Part shown: piece after piece, positions 9,973 through 20,293 of the stretch
Position numbering within the stretch: position 1 is the first letter of the stretch
Layout: each line of letters opens with the position of its first letter
NCBI RefSeq assembly: GCF_013302895.1
Contig: NZ_VJOK01000001.1
Location: 996,135 to 1,060,134 of the forward strand
Source of the DNA: Streptomyces albus subsp. chlorinus
Lineage (GTDB): Bacteria > Actinomycetota > Actinomycetes > Streptomycetales > Streptomycetaceae
DNA length: 64,000 bases
Reading direction: 5' to 3'
Program-made: the position numbers and the translations under genes
The notes under the pieces: generated by a model
Told to the model about the DNA's origin: nothing
Database searches by the model: none
The model's input: only the letters and a program-made list of their open reading frames with translations

Positions 9973-10005
9973 GGACCGCCGCACGGCGGTGTACCGTCGC
10001 GGTCC
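9973..10005 (-). promoter_or_regulatory. alternative hairpins after the FMN aptamer (possible expression platform)
   Basis: Directly downstream of the aptamer on the minus strand, the 6-nt arm at 9975-9980 pairs perfectly with 9985-9990 (GCAC loop). An overlapping arm at 9973-9978 pairs instead with 10000-10005. The two hairpins cannot coexist, as expected of a switching element. No U-tract follows, so control at translation or by Rho is more likely than intrinsic termination. This is inference from base pairing only. Confidence 0.35.
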
Positions 10006-10008
10006 GCC

Positions 10009-10135
10009 GCGCACTGCCTCCCATCCGGACTTTCACCGTCGGTCCAGGAATCTCACCTGGTCAACCGGCCACTGGATGCGGCCGGGTCGCGGACTGTAAC
10101 CGCCGGTTCGGACTTTCACCGACCCCGGAGTGCGC
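10009..10135 (-). promoter_or_regulatory. FMN riboswitch (RFN element)
   Basis: On the minus strand the conserved RFN blocks occur in order: GTCGGTGAAAGTCC, AACCGGCGGTTACAGTCCGC, a variable arm, GGTGAGATTCCTGGACCGACG, then GTGAAAGTCCGGATGGGAGG. The closing P1 stem is a perfect 7-bp pair between 10129-10135 and 10009-10015. FMN binding to this RNA lowers expression of riboflavin genes. It lies upstream of ribD and so should control ribD-ribE-ribM-ribBA-ribH. Confidence 0.97.
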
Positions 10136-10369
10136 TGACGTCACTGGTACCCGTCCAGTCTGCCACGCGGGGGTGGGGGCTGTGCGACCGGAGCCTGTGG
10201 GCTGACTCACAGCGGCCGCAGCCGGGCCCTCGCGTTTCCGGGCACGCACGCGTTCGAGCGCCCCGCGGGCGGGGCACGATCAGCGCACGGGGCCGCGCTC
10301 GGGCGGGTCCGGCAACGGGACGGACGGCAGGCACCACGAGGTGCGGGCGCGGCGCGGCAGGGAGACGGC

Positions 10370-12016
<1,647 letters not shown>

Positions 12017-12115
12017 CCTGGGAAACGGCTGGGAAACGGCTGGGAAAAGGGCGTCGCCAGGCGAATTAGGATGTGGGCCGATCAGAATCGGCCACAGAAC
12101 AGAGCAGGAGCGATC

Positions 12116-13513
12116 ATGGGCGGGCTCGGCGTGCGGTGGAAGGTGCACGGCGACGGGCGCGTCCCGGCGCCCGGCGCGGTGGTACGGCCCGACGAGCGCC
12201 TCTCCTGGCCCCGCACCGCCGGCCTGGGCGCCCAGCACGTGGTGGCGATGTTCGGCGCCAGTTTCGTGGCACCGGTGCTCATGGGCCTCGACCCGAACCT
12301 GGCCATCATGATGTCCGGGTTCGCGACGATGCTCTTCCTGCTCGCGACCCGCGGCCGGGTGCCCAGCTATCTGGGCTGCAGCCTCTCCTTCGTGGGGGTG
12401 GCCGCCACCATCCGCGGCCAGGGCGGCGGCAGCGCCGCGGTGACCGGCGCCATCCTGGTGGTGGGCGCCGTGCTCGTCCTCGTCGGCCTGGCCGTGCGGA
12501 AGTTCGGCGCCCGCGTCATCCACGCGGCGATGCCCCCGGTGGTGACGGGCGCGGTCGTCATGCTGATCGGCTTCAACCTGGCGCCCGTCACGGCCGCCAC
12601 CTACTGGCCGCAGGACCAGTGGACGGCCCTGCTGACGATGCTGCTGACGGGGTTCGCCGTGGTGTGCCTGCGCGGCTTCTGGTCACGCATCGCCATTTTC
12701 CTGGGGCTGGTCGCCGGGTATCTGATGTCGTGGGCGTTCGACGCCGTCTTCGGCCGGATCCACTCGCCGGACGCGAGCGGCAGGACGGTGGACCACTGGC
12801 GGCTGGACCTGTCGGGTGTGGGCAAGGCGGACTGGTTCGGGCTGCCGTCCGTGCACGGGCCGGGCTTCACCTGGCCGGCGGTCCTGGTGGCGCTCCCGGT
12901 GGTGATCGCGCTGGTGGCCGAGAACGCCGGGCACGTGAAGGCCGTGGGCGAGATGACGGACGACCCGCTCGACGACAAGCTCGGCACGGCGATCTCCGCC
13001 GACGGGGTCGGCAGCGTCCTGTCCACGGCGTTCGGCGGCCCGGCCACCACCACGTACTCGGAGAACATCGGCGTGATGGCCGCGACGCGCGTCTACTCGA
13101 CGGCCGCGTACTGGGCCGCCGCGTGCTTCGCGCTGCTGTTCGGGCTGTGCCCCAAGTTCGGCGCCGTCGTCGCGGCCGTCCCCGGCGGGGTGCTCGGCGG
13201 CATCACCGTGATCCTCTACGGCATGATCGGCCTGCTCGGCGCGCAGATCTGGATCAACAACGGCGTCGACATGCGCAACCCGCTCAACCTCGTGCCGGTG
13301 GCCGCGGGCATCATCATCGGAATCGGCGGCGTCACCCTGAAGTTCACCGACTCCTTCGAGCTGGGCGGCATCGCGCTGGGCACCCTCGTCGTGCTGACCG
13401 GCTACCACGTCCTCAAGGCGCTGGCGCCGCCGCACCTGAAGGCCCAGGAGCCGCTCCTGGACGAAGGCACCAGCGCCTACGACGAGCCGGAGGCGGACGG
13501 CGGCAAGGGCTGA
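12116..13513 (+). CDS. uraA: uracil/xanthine permease (NCS2 family)
   Basis: A 465-residue nucleobase:cation symporter of the NCS2 (UraA) family, importing uracil or a related base. About 14 hydrophobic segments are visible, with family features GLGAQHVVAMFG at the first helix, ENAGHVKAVGEM in the substrate region and GGPATTTYSENIGVMAATRVYS. The ATG at 12116 is chosen over one at 12071 because AGGAG lies 7 nt upstream. The gene is a functional companion to the de novo pyrimidine genes at 37.7-48 kb but is not linked to them in an operon. The 3' end overlaps the convergent acetyltransferase gene by 37 nt. Confidence 0.9.
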   Translation: MGGLGVRWKVHGDGRVPAPGAVVRPDERLSWPRTAGLGAQHVVAMFGASFVAPVLMGLDPNLAIMMSGFATMLFLLATRGRVPSYLGCSLSFVGVAATIRGQGGGSAAVTGAILVVGAVLVLVGLAVRKFGARVIHAAMPPVVTGAVVMLIGFNLAPVTAATYWPQDQWTALLTMLLTGFAVVCLRGFWSRIAIFLGLVAGYLMSWAFDAVFGRIHSPDASGRTVDHWRLDLSGVGKADWFGLPSVHGPGFTWPAVLVALPVVIALVAENAGHVKAVGEMTDDPLDDKLGTAISADGVGSVLSTAFGGPATTTYSENIGVMAATRVYSTAAYWAAACFALLFGLCPKFGAVVAAVPGGVLGGITVILYGMIGLLGAQIWINNGVDMRNPLNLVPVAAGIIIGIGGVTLKFTDSFELGGIALGTLVVLTGYHVLKALAPPHLKAQEPLLDEGTSAYDEPEADGGKG

Positions 13514-14013
13514 GCGGCCCCGGCGGGCGCGGCCAGTTCGAAGTACCGCACCCGGTGGTCCTCCCCCACCTCCCGCATGCCGACGGCCCGCATCACGCGC
13601 TGGGAGGCGAGGTTGCCGAGGTCGGCGTCGGCCTTGACGAGGGTGACGCCGCGGGACCAGGCGAAGTCGAGCAGTGCGCGCAGCGCCTCGGAGGCGTAAC
13701 CCCGGCCGCGCACCGAGGCGTTGAGGGAGTAGCCGATGGTGACGGTGCCGTCCGCGTCGGGCACCCGGTTGAAGCCCAGGCCGCCGACGGCACGTCCGTC
13801 CAAGCGGCGGCGTATCTCGTAGTTGCCGAAGGGGCGCGGGTCTCCCGTGGTGGCACAGGCCTTCAGCAGGTCGGTGGCGCCCTCCACGTCCATGGCGTCG
13901 GGGTACTCGGGGCCCCACAGGTCTCCCTCGCCGGGTTTCCCCGCAACGATCCGCTCGGCTTCCTCGGGCGTCATCGCGTGCAGTACCAGCCGGGCGGTGC
14001 GCAAGTCGGTCAT
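13477..14013 (-). CDS. GNAT-family N-acetyltransferase
   Basis: A 178-residue acetyltransferase of the RimJ/RimL-like GNAT group (N-terminus LRTARLVLHAMTPEEAERI). The acetyl-CoA loop is SVRGRGYASEALRAL, followed by the family's NLASQRVMRAVGMREVG. The substrate is not predictable; relatives acetylate protein N-termini, antibiotics or small amines. It is convergent with, and overlaps by 37 nt, the uracil permease gene. Confidence 0.88.
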   Translation of the reverse strand: MTDLRTARLVLHAMTPEEAERIVAGKPGEGDLWGPEYPDAMDVEGATDLLKACATTGDPRPFGNYEIRRRLDGRAVGGLGFNRVPDADGTVTIGYSLNASVRGRGYASEALRALLDFAWSRGVTLVKADADLGNLASQRVMRAVGMREVGEDHRVRYFELAAPAGAAQPLPPSASGSS

Positions 14014-14159
14014 GCCCGGTGGCGTATCACACGGGCCTGCCGTACCGCACGCGAATAACCGCCGCCGGGCGCCCGCGCGCCGCCGCGGCGTCCTCCGTCC
14101 GGGGGCCGTACGGTGCGGGCTGCCGCCGCCGCGGGCGGACGGCTGTCACGCTGCGGGGC

Positions 14160-14867
14160 ATGACCTCTACGGACCAGGTTCCCGCGCAGCGCGCGGTGGC
14201 ATCGGCGCCCGTCGCCGAAGTGACGGCCCGGATGCGGGAGATCGGCGCGACCCTGCCGCGTGTCGACGGGGTGGCCGTCTTCAACCGGGTGTATCTGTCG
14301 GTGACCGAGGAGCTGGAACGGCGGCTGGTCGCCGGGCACTTCGGCGACCGCCTCGCCACCGGCGAGCTGGGCACCCGGTTCGCGCGGCGCTTCCTGGACG
14401 CGGTGGACGCCGAGGCGGCGGGCCTGCGCCCGCCCTCCTGCTGGCGCCCGCTCTTCCGCTTCCGGCGCCATCCCTCCATCCACCCCCTGCAGTTCGCACT
14501 GGCGGGCATCAACGCGCACATCGGCCACGACCTCCCGCTCGCACTGGTGGACACCTGCCGGGCGCGCGGTGTGGGCCCGGAGGCGCTGGAGGCGGACTTC
14601 GAGCGGATCGGCGAGCTGCTGACCGGCCTGGAGGAGCGGATCCGCGAGGATCTGATGCCGGGCCCCGACCTGCTGGACGTGGCCGACCCGCTGACCCATC
14701 TGATCGGCAGCTGGAGCCTGGAGCGGGCGCGCTGCGGTGCCTGGGCGGCGTTCCGGGCGCTGTGGGAGCTGCGGGTCTTCGACGAGCTGCTGGAGGAGAT
14801 GGCCAAAGGGCTGGACGCGACGGTCGGGATGACGGGCCGCTGCCTGCTGACACCGCTGTGGCACTGA
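14160..14867 (+). CDS. DUF5995 family protein
   Basis: A 235-residue soluble protein matching DUF5995 by its central INAHIGHDLPLALVDTC segment and a conserved HPIQ-like HPLQFALAG strand just before it. It appears mostly helical, and several conserved His/Asp residues may bind a metal; this is inference. The ATG at 14160 has only a weak GGGG upstream. The function of the family is unknown. It is followed by the LLM oxidoreductase on the same strand 130 nt later. Confidence 0.75.
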   Translation: MTSTDQVPAQRAVASAPVAEVTARMREIGATLPRVDGVAVFNRVYLSVTEELERRLVAGHFGDRLATGELGTRFARRFLDAVDAEAAGLRPPSCWRPLFRFRRHPSIHPLQFALAGINAHIGHDLPLALVDTCRARGVGPEALEADFERIGELLTGLEERIREDLMPGPDLLDVADPLTHLIGSWSLERARCGAWAAFRALWELRVFDELLEEMAKGLDATVGMTGRCLLTPLWH

Positions 14868-14997
14868 GGGGGTGCGGGGGTGCCGGCGGCGGGAGGCACC
14901 GTTGCCGGACCGGGCGCACATCGCGTAGGCAGGGGGAGACGTCCGGTACCCGCGTGCCGGACGTGACCTGTCGGGCGTTGGGGCGCATGGAGGCGAG

Positions 14998-15924
14998 ATG
15001 GCACTGCGACTGGGACTGGGACTGCCGCAGACCGGCACCTACGATCTGAGCACCGATGTGACGGCCGTGGCACGCGCCGCCGAGGAGGCCGGCTACGACA
15101 GCGTCTGGGTGCTGGAGCGGATCATGCGCCCGGAACAGCCCGTGGACGACATGTACCTGATCCCCGGCCAGCGGTGGTCGGAGTACTTCCGGTCGGTCTC
15201 CGACCCGCTGGTCACCCTCTCACTGGCCGCCGCCGTCACCGAACGGGTCCGGCTGGGCTCGGCCGTGCTGGTGGGTCCGCTGCACCAGCCGTTCCTGCTG
15301 GCGCGCGCCCTCGGCTCGCTGGACGCGGCCAGCGGCGGCCGGGTCGTCGCGGGGCTGGGCACCGGCTGGTCCCGGGACGAGTTCGCGGCCGCGGGCGTGG
15401 ACTACGCCTCGCGCGGGGCCGCGCTGGACGAACTGCTGGACGTGTGCGCCGCCGTCTGGGGCGCGGACCCGGCCGCCTACGAGGGGGAGCGCACCCGGTT
15501 CACGCCCTCCGCCGTGGGCCCCAAGCCGGCCGGCCGCATCCCGGTGCTGCTGGCGGGCGGCACCGACCGGGCGCTGCGCCGGCTGGTGCGGCGGGCCGAC
15601 GGCTGGCTGCCGTCCCTGGTCGCGAACGACCAGCTGGTCGCCACCCGCGCCCGCATCGCCGAACTGGCCCGCGAACACGGCAGGGACCCGGCGGACCTCA
15701 CCATCACCCTGCGGACCTTCGTACGGGTCACCGACCGCCCGGTCGACGGGAAGCGCCGCCCCTACCAGGGCAGCGTCGAGCAGATCGTGGACGACCTGGC
15801 CTCGGCCGCCCGGGCCGGCGTGGACGAGGTGCTGCTGGACAACCAGCTCACCAGCGGCGACGCACGGGAGCTGATCGAGACCGCGAGGCTGCTGCGGGAG
15901 GCGGCGACGGAAGCGGGGCTGTAA
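14998..15924 (+). CDS. LLM-class F420-dependent oxidoreductase
   Basis: A 308-residue luciferase-like TIM-barrel protein of the type that, in actinobacteria, usually uses coenzyme F420 (TIGR03619-like). Typical segments are RLGLGLPQTGTYD at the N-terminus, AAEEAGYDSVWVLERI, the cofactor-binding SGGRVVAGLGTGWSRDEFAAAGVD, and PVLLAGGTDRALRRLVRRADGWLP. The ATG is preceded by GGAGG (about 14988). Substrates of such enzymes are diverse, and the neighbours give no clear hint. Confidence 0.88.
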   Translation: MALRLGLGLPQTGTYDLSTDVTAVARAAEEAGYDSVWVLERIMRPEQPVDDMYLIPGQRWSEYFRSVSDPLVTLSLAAAVTERVRLGSAVLVGPLHQPFLLARALGSLDAASGGRVVAGLGTGWSRDEFAAAGVDYASRGAALDELLDVCAAVWGADPAAYEGERTRFTPSAVGPKPAGRIPVLLAGGTDRALRRLVRRADGWLPSLVANDQLVATRARIAELAREHGRDPADLTITLRTFVRVTDRPVDGKRRPYQGSVEQIVDDLASAARAGVDEVLLDNQLTSGDARELIETARLLREAATEAGL

Positions 15925-15976
15925 CCGCGCTCCCGCCACCGCCCCGCCTTCCCGCGGTCCCGGCCCACGCCCCGGC

Positions 15977-17698
15977 TCAGTCCTCGGGCAGCCGCACCGG
16001 CTCGATCTCGTCGAAGACGTCACCCGGCCCGGGGTTGGCGGGGTCGCACGAGCCGCCGAAGTGCCGCATGACGCCCCAGACGGCGTTGAGCGCGGTCTGC
16101 ACGGCCCCCTCGGCCCAGCCCGCCGTCCAGGAGATGTCGTCGCCCGCCAGGAAGAGGCCACGGCGGTCGGCGGGCAGCCGGTCCTGCATGAAGTGGGTGA
16201 ACAGCCGCCGCTGGTAGCGGTAGTGGCCCGGCAGGTTCGCCTTGAACGCGCCGAGGAAGTAGGGCTCGTCCTCCCAGGAGATGGTGAGCGGGTTGCCGGT
16301 GATGTGCTTGCGGATGTCGACGCCGGGATAGATCTCGCCCAGCGACTTGAGCATCACCTCCATCCGCTCGCCCGCGTCCAGCGGCAGCCACTTGAGGCTG
16401 TCGTCGCACCACGTGTAGGAGAGGCAGATGACGGCGGGCTTGTCGGGTCCGTCGTCCAGCAGGTAGGTGCCGCGGGTCATGCGGTCGGTGAGCGTCATGC
16501 TCATCGTGTCGCGGCCGGTGACCGGGTCCTTGTCCAGCCAGAACGGCCGGTCCACCGGCACGAACAGCTTCGAGGACTCCATGTAGTGGGTGCGCTCGAC
16601 CGCCGTCCAGTGGTCGATGGGCAGCAGGTCGTCGTCGCAGTCGATGCGGCTGAGCAGCATCCAGGACTGGGCGGTGAAGACGGCCGCCCGGTAGGTGCGG
16701 ATGTCGCCGGCCGCGTCGGTGACGGTCACGCGGTTGCCCGCCGTACGGTGCAGCCGGGTGACGGCCGGGCGCGGCTCGCCGTTCGGGTGCAGCGTGGCCA
16801 GGCTGGTGCCCTGCGGCCAGTGGACGAGCTTGTCCGGCGCGCGTTCCCACAGCCTGAGCGGCAGCTGCTGGCAGCCGCCGACGACGCCGCGGTGGTCGTC
16901 GTCGGCCCCGGTGTAGACGACGCGCAGGATCTCCAGGATGGAGTTGGGGAAGTCGGTGTCCCAGCCGCCGGTGCCGAAGCCGACCTGGCCGAAGATCTCG
17001 CGGTGCCGGAAGGAGGAGAAGGCCGGGGAGTCGCACAGGAAGCCGTAGAAGGTCTGGTTGTCGAGCTTCTCCACCAGCGCGGACCAGATCTCCCGGATGC
17101 GGGGCACGTCCCGCTCGCGTATCGCGCGCTGCATGGCGGAGAAGTCGGCGCCCTCCTCCAGGCAGGTGTTCCACGCCTCCATCACCTGGTGGTAGACGGG
17201 CGGCAGGTCCTCCAGGGTGCGCGCGTAGTGCGTCTCGCCCTTGAGGTCGACGACGGTGGAGGGGGTGTCGGGCGCCAGCGGGTTGGGGAACGGCCTGGTC
17301 TCCAGCCCGGTCAGGTCGATGTAGTGCTGGAGCGCGGTGGAGGACGGCGGGAAGCGCATGGCGCCCATCTCCGCGCGCAGTTCCGGGTCGCCGCCCTCGA
17401 AGGAGGCGGTGCGCAGCCGGCCGCCGAGCTGGTCGGCCTCGTGCACGACCGGCTTGAGCCCCATCTTCATCAGCTCGTACGCCGTCACCAGGCCCGAGAG
17501 TCCGCCGCCGATGACGGCGACCTCGGTGCCGTGCTCGGCGGGCGGTACGGCACCGAGCCCCGCCGGGTGCGCGAGGTAGTCGTCGTAGGCGAAGGGGAAG
17601 TCGGGGCCGAACATGGTCAGCGGCCGCTCGGCGCGGCCCTGGGCGTCCTGCTGCCGCTCGTCCTGCTCGTGGGCGGCCGTGGGCACGGTGGAGGTCAT
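15977..17698 (-). CDS. flavin monoamine oxidase family protein (L-amino-acid oxidase type)
   Basis: A 573-residue FAD enzyme. The ADP-binding motif is at residues 62-69 (VIGGGLSG), followed by EADQLGGRLRT. The C-terminal FAD-binding stretch is LFLAGDDISWTAGWAEGAVQTALNAV. Relatives include tryptophan 2-monooxygenase, phenylalanine 2-monooxygenase and L-amino-acid oxidases. The nitrilase-type amidohydrolase and Lrp-type regulator immediately upstream on the same strand suggest an amino acid to amide to acid route, as in known tryptophan and phenylalanine monooxygenase pathways. That route is inference. The ATG at 17698 has AGGAG about 10 nt upstream. Confidence 0.88.
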   Translation of the reverse strand: MTSTVPTAAHEQDERQQDAQGRAERPLTMFGPDFPFAYDDYLAHPAGLGAVPPAEHGTEVAVIGGGLSGLVTAYELMKMGLKPVVHEADQLGGRLRTASFEGGDPELRAEMGAMRFPPSSTALQHYIDLTGLETRPFPNPLAPDTPSTVVDLKGETHYARTLEDLPPVYHQVMEAWNTCLEEGADFSAMQRAIRERDVPRIREIWSALVEKLDNQTFYGFLCDSPAFSSFRHREIFGQVGFGTGGWDTDFPNSILEILRVVYTGADDDHRGVVGGCQQLPLRLWERAPDKLVHWPQGTSLATLHPNGEPRPAVTRLHRTAGNRVTVTDAAGDIRTYRAAVFTAQSWMLLSRIDCDDDLLPIDHWTAVERTHYMESSKLFVPVDRPFWLDKDPVTGRDTMSMTLTDRMTRGTYLLDDGPDKPAVICLSYTWCDDSLKWLPLDAGERMEVMLKSLGEIYPGVDIRKHITGNPLTISWEDEPYFLGAFKANLPGHYRYQRRLFTHFMQDRLPADRRGLFLAGDDISWTAGWAEGAVQTALNAVWGVMRHFGGSCDPANPGPGDVFDEIEPVRLPED

Positions 17699-17780
17699 GG
17701 GGTGGTGCTCCTGGGGAACGGGACGTGGTCGGTGCACAGGTCGCTCCGGCCGGTGCCGGACGGTCCGGGCCGGGTCCGGC

Positions 17781-18596
17781 TCAGACCGGGTCAGGCTCGG
17801 GACGGGTCAGGCTCGGGACGGGTTCGGCCCGGGACGGATACAGCTCGGGGCGGCGGTCGGCCAGGTAGGGGTTGTTCTCGCGGGAGGTCCGCAGCAGCGC
17901 GGGGTCCGCGTCGGCCACCAGCACGGTGTGCGCCTCGCCGTCGGCCCGGGCCGGCACGGTGCCGTCGGGCGCGGCCAGACAGCTCAGCCCGGCGAAGTCG
18001 AACTCCCCTTCCCGGCCGGCGCGGTTGGCGTAGGCGACGTAGAGCTGGCTCTCGACGGCCCGCGCGGGGACGAGTGTCGTGGCGACGGTGTCGTACGGGC
18101 GCATCAGCGCCGTCGGCACCAGGAGCACGTCCGTGCCCGCGAGGGCGTGCGCGCGGACGGCCTCGGGGAACTCCACGTCGTAGCAGACCAGCAGGCCCAG
18201 GGTGAGCCCGTCCAGCACGGCCTGGACCGGGAGCCGGGTGCCGGGGGTGTAGTGCTCGGCCTCGTACGGGCCGTACAGGTGCGTCTTGCGGTAGTCGGCG
18301 AGGGCCCGGCCGTCGGGGCCGACGAGCCGCACGGAGTTGTGGACGGCGCCGCCCTCCCCGCGCTCCGGGTAGCCGTAGACCACCGCGACCCCGTGCCGCC
18401 GTGCGATCCGGGAGACCGCGGCGGCACTCGGACCGTCGGCGGGCTCCGCGTGCTCGGCCGGGTCGGCGAGGGCGTATCCGGTCAGGGACAGCTCGGGCGT
18501 CAGCAGCAGACGGGCGCCCCGCGCGGCGGCCTCGCGGGCCGCGTCGTCGAGGGTGTCCAGGCCGTGGGACCGGGTCTGGTGGAGGGCGATGCGCAC
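17781..18596 (-). CDS. carbon-nitrogen hydrolase (nitrilase superfamily)
   Basis: A 271-residue amidase of the nitrilase superfamily. The catalytic triad is visible: Glu35 (LTPELSLTGY), Lys104 (YRKTHLYG) and Cys138 (LVCYDVEFPE). The family hydrolyses amides or N-carbamoyl groups. The GTG at 18596 gives the usual family N-terminus (VRIALHQT); a GTG at 18617 and a TTG at 18632 are further in-frame options. It lies 82 nt upstream of the amine oxidase gene and may act on the amide that enzyme could produce. Confidence 0.88.
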   Translation of the reverse strand: MRIALHQTRSHGLDTLDDAAREAAARGARLLLTPELSLTGYALADPAEHAEPADGPSAAAVSRIARRHGVAVVYGYPERGEGGAVHNSVRLVGPDGRALADYRKTHLYGPYEAEHYTPGTRLPVQAVLDGLTLGLLVCYDVEFPEAVRAHALAGTDVLLVPTALMRPYDTVATTLVPARAVESQLYVAYANRAGREGEFDFAGLSCLAAPDGTVPARADGEAHTVLVADADPALLRTSRENNPYLADRRPELYPSRAEPVPSLTRPEPDPV

Positions 18597-18732
18597 GTCT
18601 TCGACGCTACGGAGCACCCCGGCGGGCGGCAAGCGGTCGATCTTGCGAGGTGACCCCCGCTTTCTTGCGCGATTGCCCGTGGCACAGTCGTTTTGTTGTG
18701 CTCAGGTCCCGGGTCAGCTCCGGAAGCGCTGC

Positions 18733-19201
18733 TCACAGCGGCGGGCCGGCGGTGTAGCGGCGCAGCAGCGGGGAGAGCACCAGGACGGATTTGGTGCGCT
18801 CCACGAAGGGCTCCCCCGCGATCCGTTCGAGCACGGTCTCGAAGTGCCGCATGTCCGCGGCGAAGACCTGGACGAGCGCGTCCGCCCCCCCCGGTCACCG
18901 TGGAGGCCGAGGCGACCTCGGGGTAGGGGGCGAGGGCCCGGTGGATGTCCTCCGGGGACGTGCGGGAGCGGCAGTACATCTCGATGAAGCCCTCCGTCTG
19001 CCACCCGAGGGCGGACGGGTCGACCCGCACGGTGAACCCCTTGATGGCGCCGCGCTCCCGCAGCCGGTCCACACGGCGCTTGACGGCGGGCGCCGAGAGG
19101 CCGACCTCCGCGCCGATGTCGGCGTAGGTGCGGCGGGCGTCCTCGGCGAGGGCGTGGACGATGTGTTCGTCGAGGGTGTCGAGATCGTTCTGTGGTGGCA
19201 C
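18733..19201 (-). pseudogene. Lrp/AsnC-type regulator, frameshifted at a G8 run
   Basis: The first about 104 codons from GTG 19201 encode a normal Lrp/AsnC protein: helix-turn-helix (YADIGAEVGLSAPAVKRRVDRL), then the start of the RAM ligand domain ending in STVTGG. At the C8 run on the plus strand (18885-18892, G8 in the sense strand) the frame is lost. With one G fewer, translation continues as TGGADALVQVFAADMRHF and ends at TGA 18733-18735 with LRRYTAGPPL, an ordinary Lrp C-terminus. As given, the open frame instead runs to 18500 in nonsense. Either the gene is broken or phase-variable, or the run is miscounted. It probably regulated the amidase and oxidase genes downstream. Confidence 0.82.
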
Positions 19202-19261
19202 GGCGCTTAGTAGAACACGACGCCGAAGGCGGCACGGAACGACGGAAGGTACAGGTGAGAC

Positions 19262-20293
19262 GTGCGGAGCACCGGGGACGCGGCGGATCGGTGGCAGGAC
19301 GCCAGGCCGTTCGTGCGGGGCGTGGGCTGGTGGGACGGGGACCGCTGCGTCCGCGCCGACCCGGCGGACGCCGCGCGGCTGCCGCTGGCGACCTGGGCGC
19401 GGGCGGTGATGCCGGTGGGGGTGCGGCTGGAATTCACCGCGAAGGGCCCGTTCGAGGTGCGTTACCGGGCCGGTGCCCTGGGCACGGTGGACGCGCTGCG
19501 CGAGGGGGGCCGCGCCTGGGAGGTGCTGCGGGACGGTGAGCGGCTGGCCGTCGTCCCGGAGACCCCCAGCGAGGAGGAGCGCGTGCTGCGCGTCGACTGG
19601 CCCGGCGGCTCAGGCGTCCTCCACCCGCCGGAGGGGTACTCACCCGTGCTGCTGGGCGTACGGGGTGCCCGGCCCGCGCCACCGCGGCCGCGCTGGCTGG
19701 TGTACGGCGACTCCATCGTGGAGGGCTGGTCGGCGGCCATGCCGTCGCGGGGCTGGCCGGCCCGCGCGGGCCGCGCGCTCGGACTGGACACCGTCAATCT
19801 GGGCTATTCGGGCTCCGCGCACGGCGAACCGGCCAGTGCCCAGCAGCTGGCGGCCCTGCCGGGCGAGGTCCTCACCGTGGCGTTCGGCTGCAACTGCTGG
19901 AGAGGAGTGCCGTATTCGGCAGGGCTGCTGGCCGAGACCGTCGATGCCTTCCTCGGCCTGGTGCGCGCCGGGCATCCGCGCACACCGCTGCTGGTCGTCT
20001 CGCCACTGGCGCGCCCCGACGCGGAGCGGACGCCCAACCCGCTGGGCGCCACGCTTGCCGAGCTGCGCACCGCCATGGAGGAGGCGGTGCGCGCCCGTAT
20101 CGCCCGCGGGGACGGCCGTCTCGCCCTGCTGCCGGGCGCCGGGCTGGTCGGCCCCGACCGGCTGGTGGACGGCGTCCACCCCGACGACGAGGGGCATGCG
20201 CGGATCGCCTCGGCGGTGGCCCGCGCGCTGCGCGAGGAGCTGGGCGTCCCCTCGCCTCAGCCGGCCGACGGCACCGCGCGCGCCCAGTCGTGA
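19262..20293 (+). CDS. SGNH/GDSL-type hydrolase (carbohydrate esterase family 2-like)
   Basis: A 343-residue protein with an N-terminal beta-sandwich region of about 130 residues and a C-terminal SGNH hydrolase domain. The nucleophile is Ser151 in VYGDSIVEGW; the Gly and Asn blocks are NLGYSGSA and FGCNCW; the Asp/His pair lies in DGVHPDDEGH. This two-domain layout recalls carbohydrate esterase family 2 acetylxylan esterases, but no signal peptide is seen, so it is probably cytoplasmic. The start is GTG 19262, divergent from the Lrp gene with about 60 nt between. Its 3' end overlaps the convergent methyltransferase gene by 37 nt. Confidence 0.82.
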   Translation: MRSTGDAADRWQDARPFVRGVGWWDGDRCVRADPADAARLPLATWARAVMPVGVRLEFTAKGPFEVRYRAGALGTVDALREGGRAWEVLRDGERLAVVPETPSEEERVLRVDWPGGSGVLHPPEGYSPVLLGVRGARPAPPRPRWLVYGDSIVEGWSAAMPSRGWPARAGRALGLDTVNLGYSGSAHGEPASAQQLAALPGEVLTVAFGCNCWRGVPYSAGLLAETVDAFLGLVRAGHPRTPLLVVSPLARPDAERTPNPLGATLAELRTAMEEAVRARIARGDGRLALLPGAGLVGPDRLVDGVHPDDEGHARIASAVARALREELGVPSPQPADGTARAQS

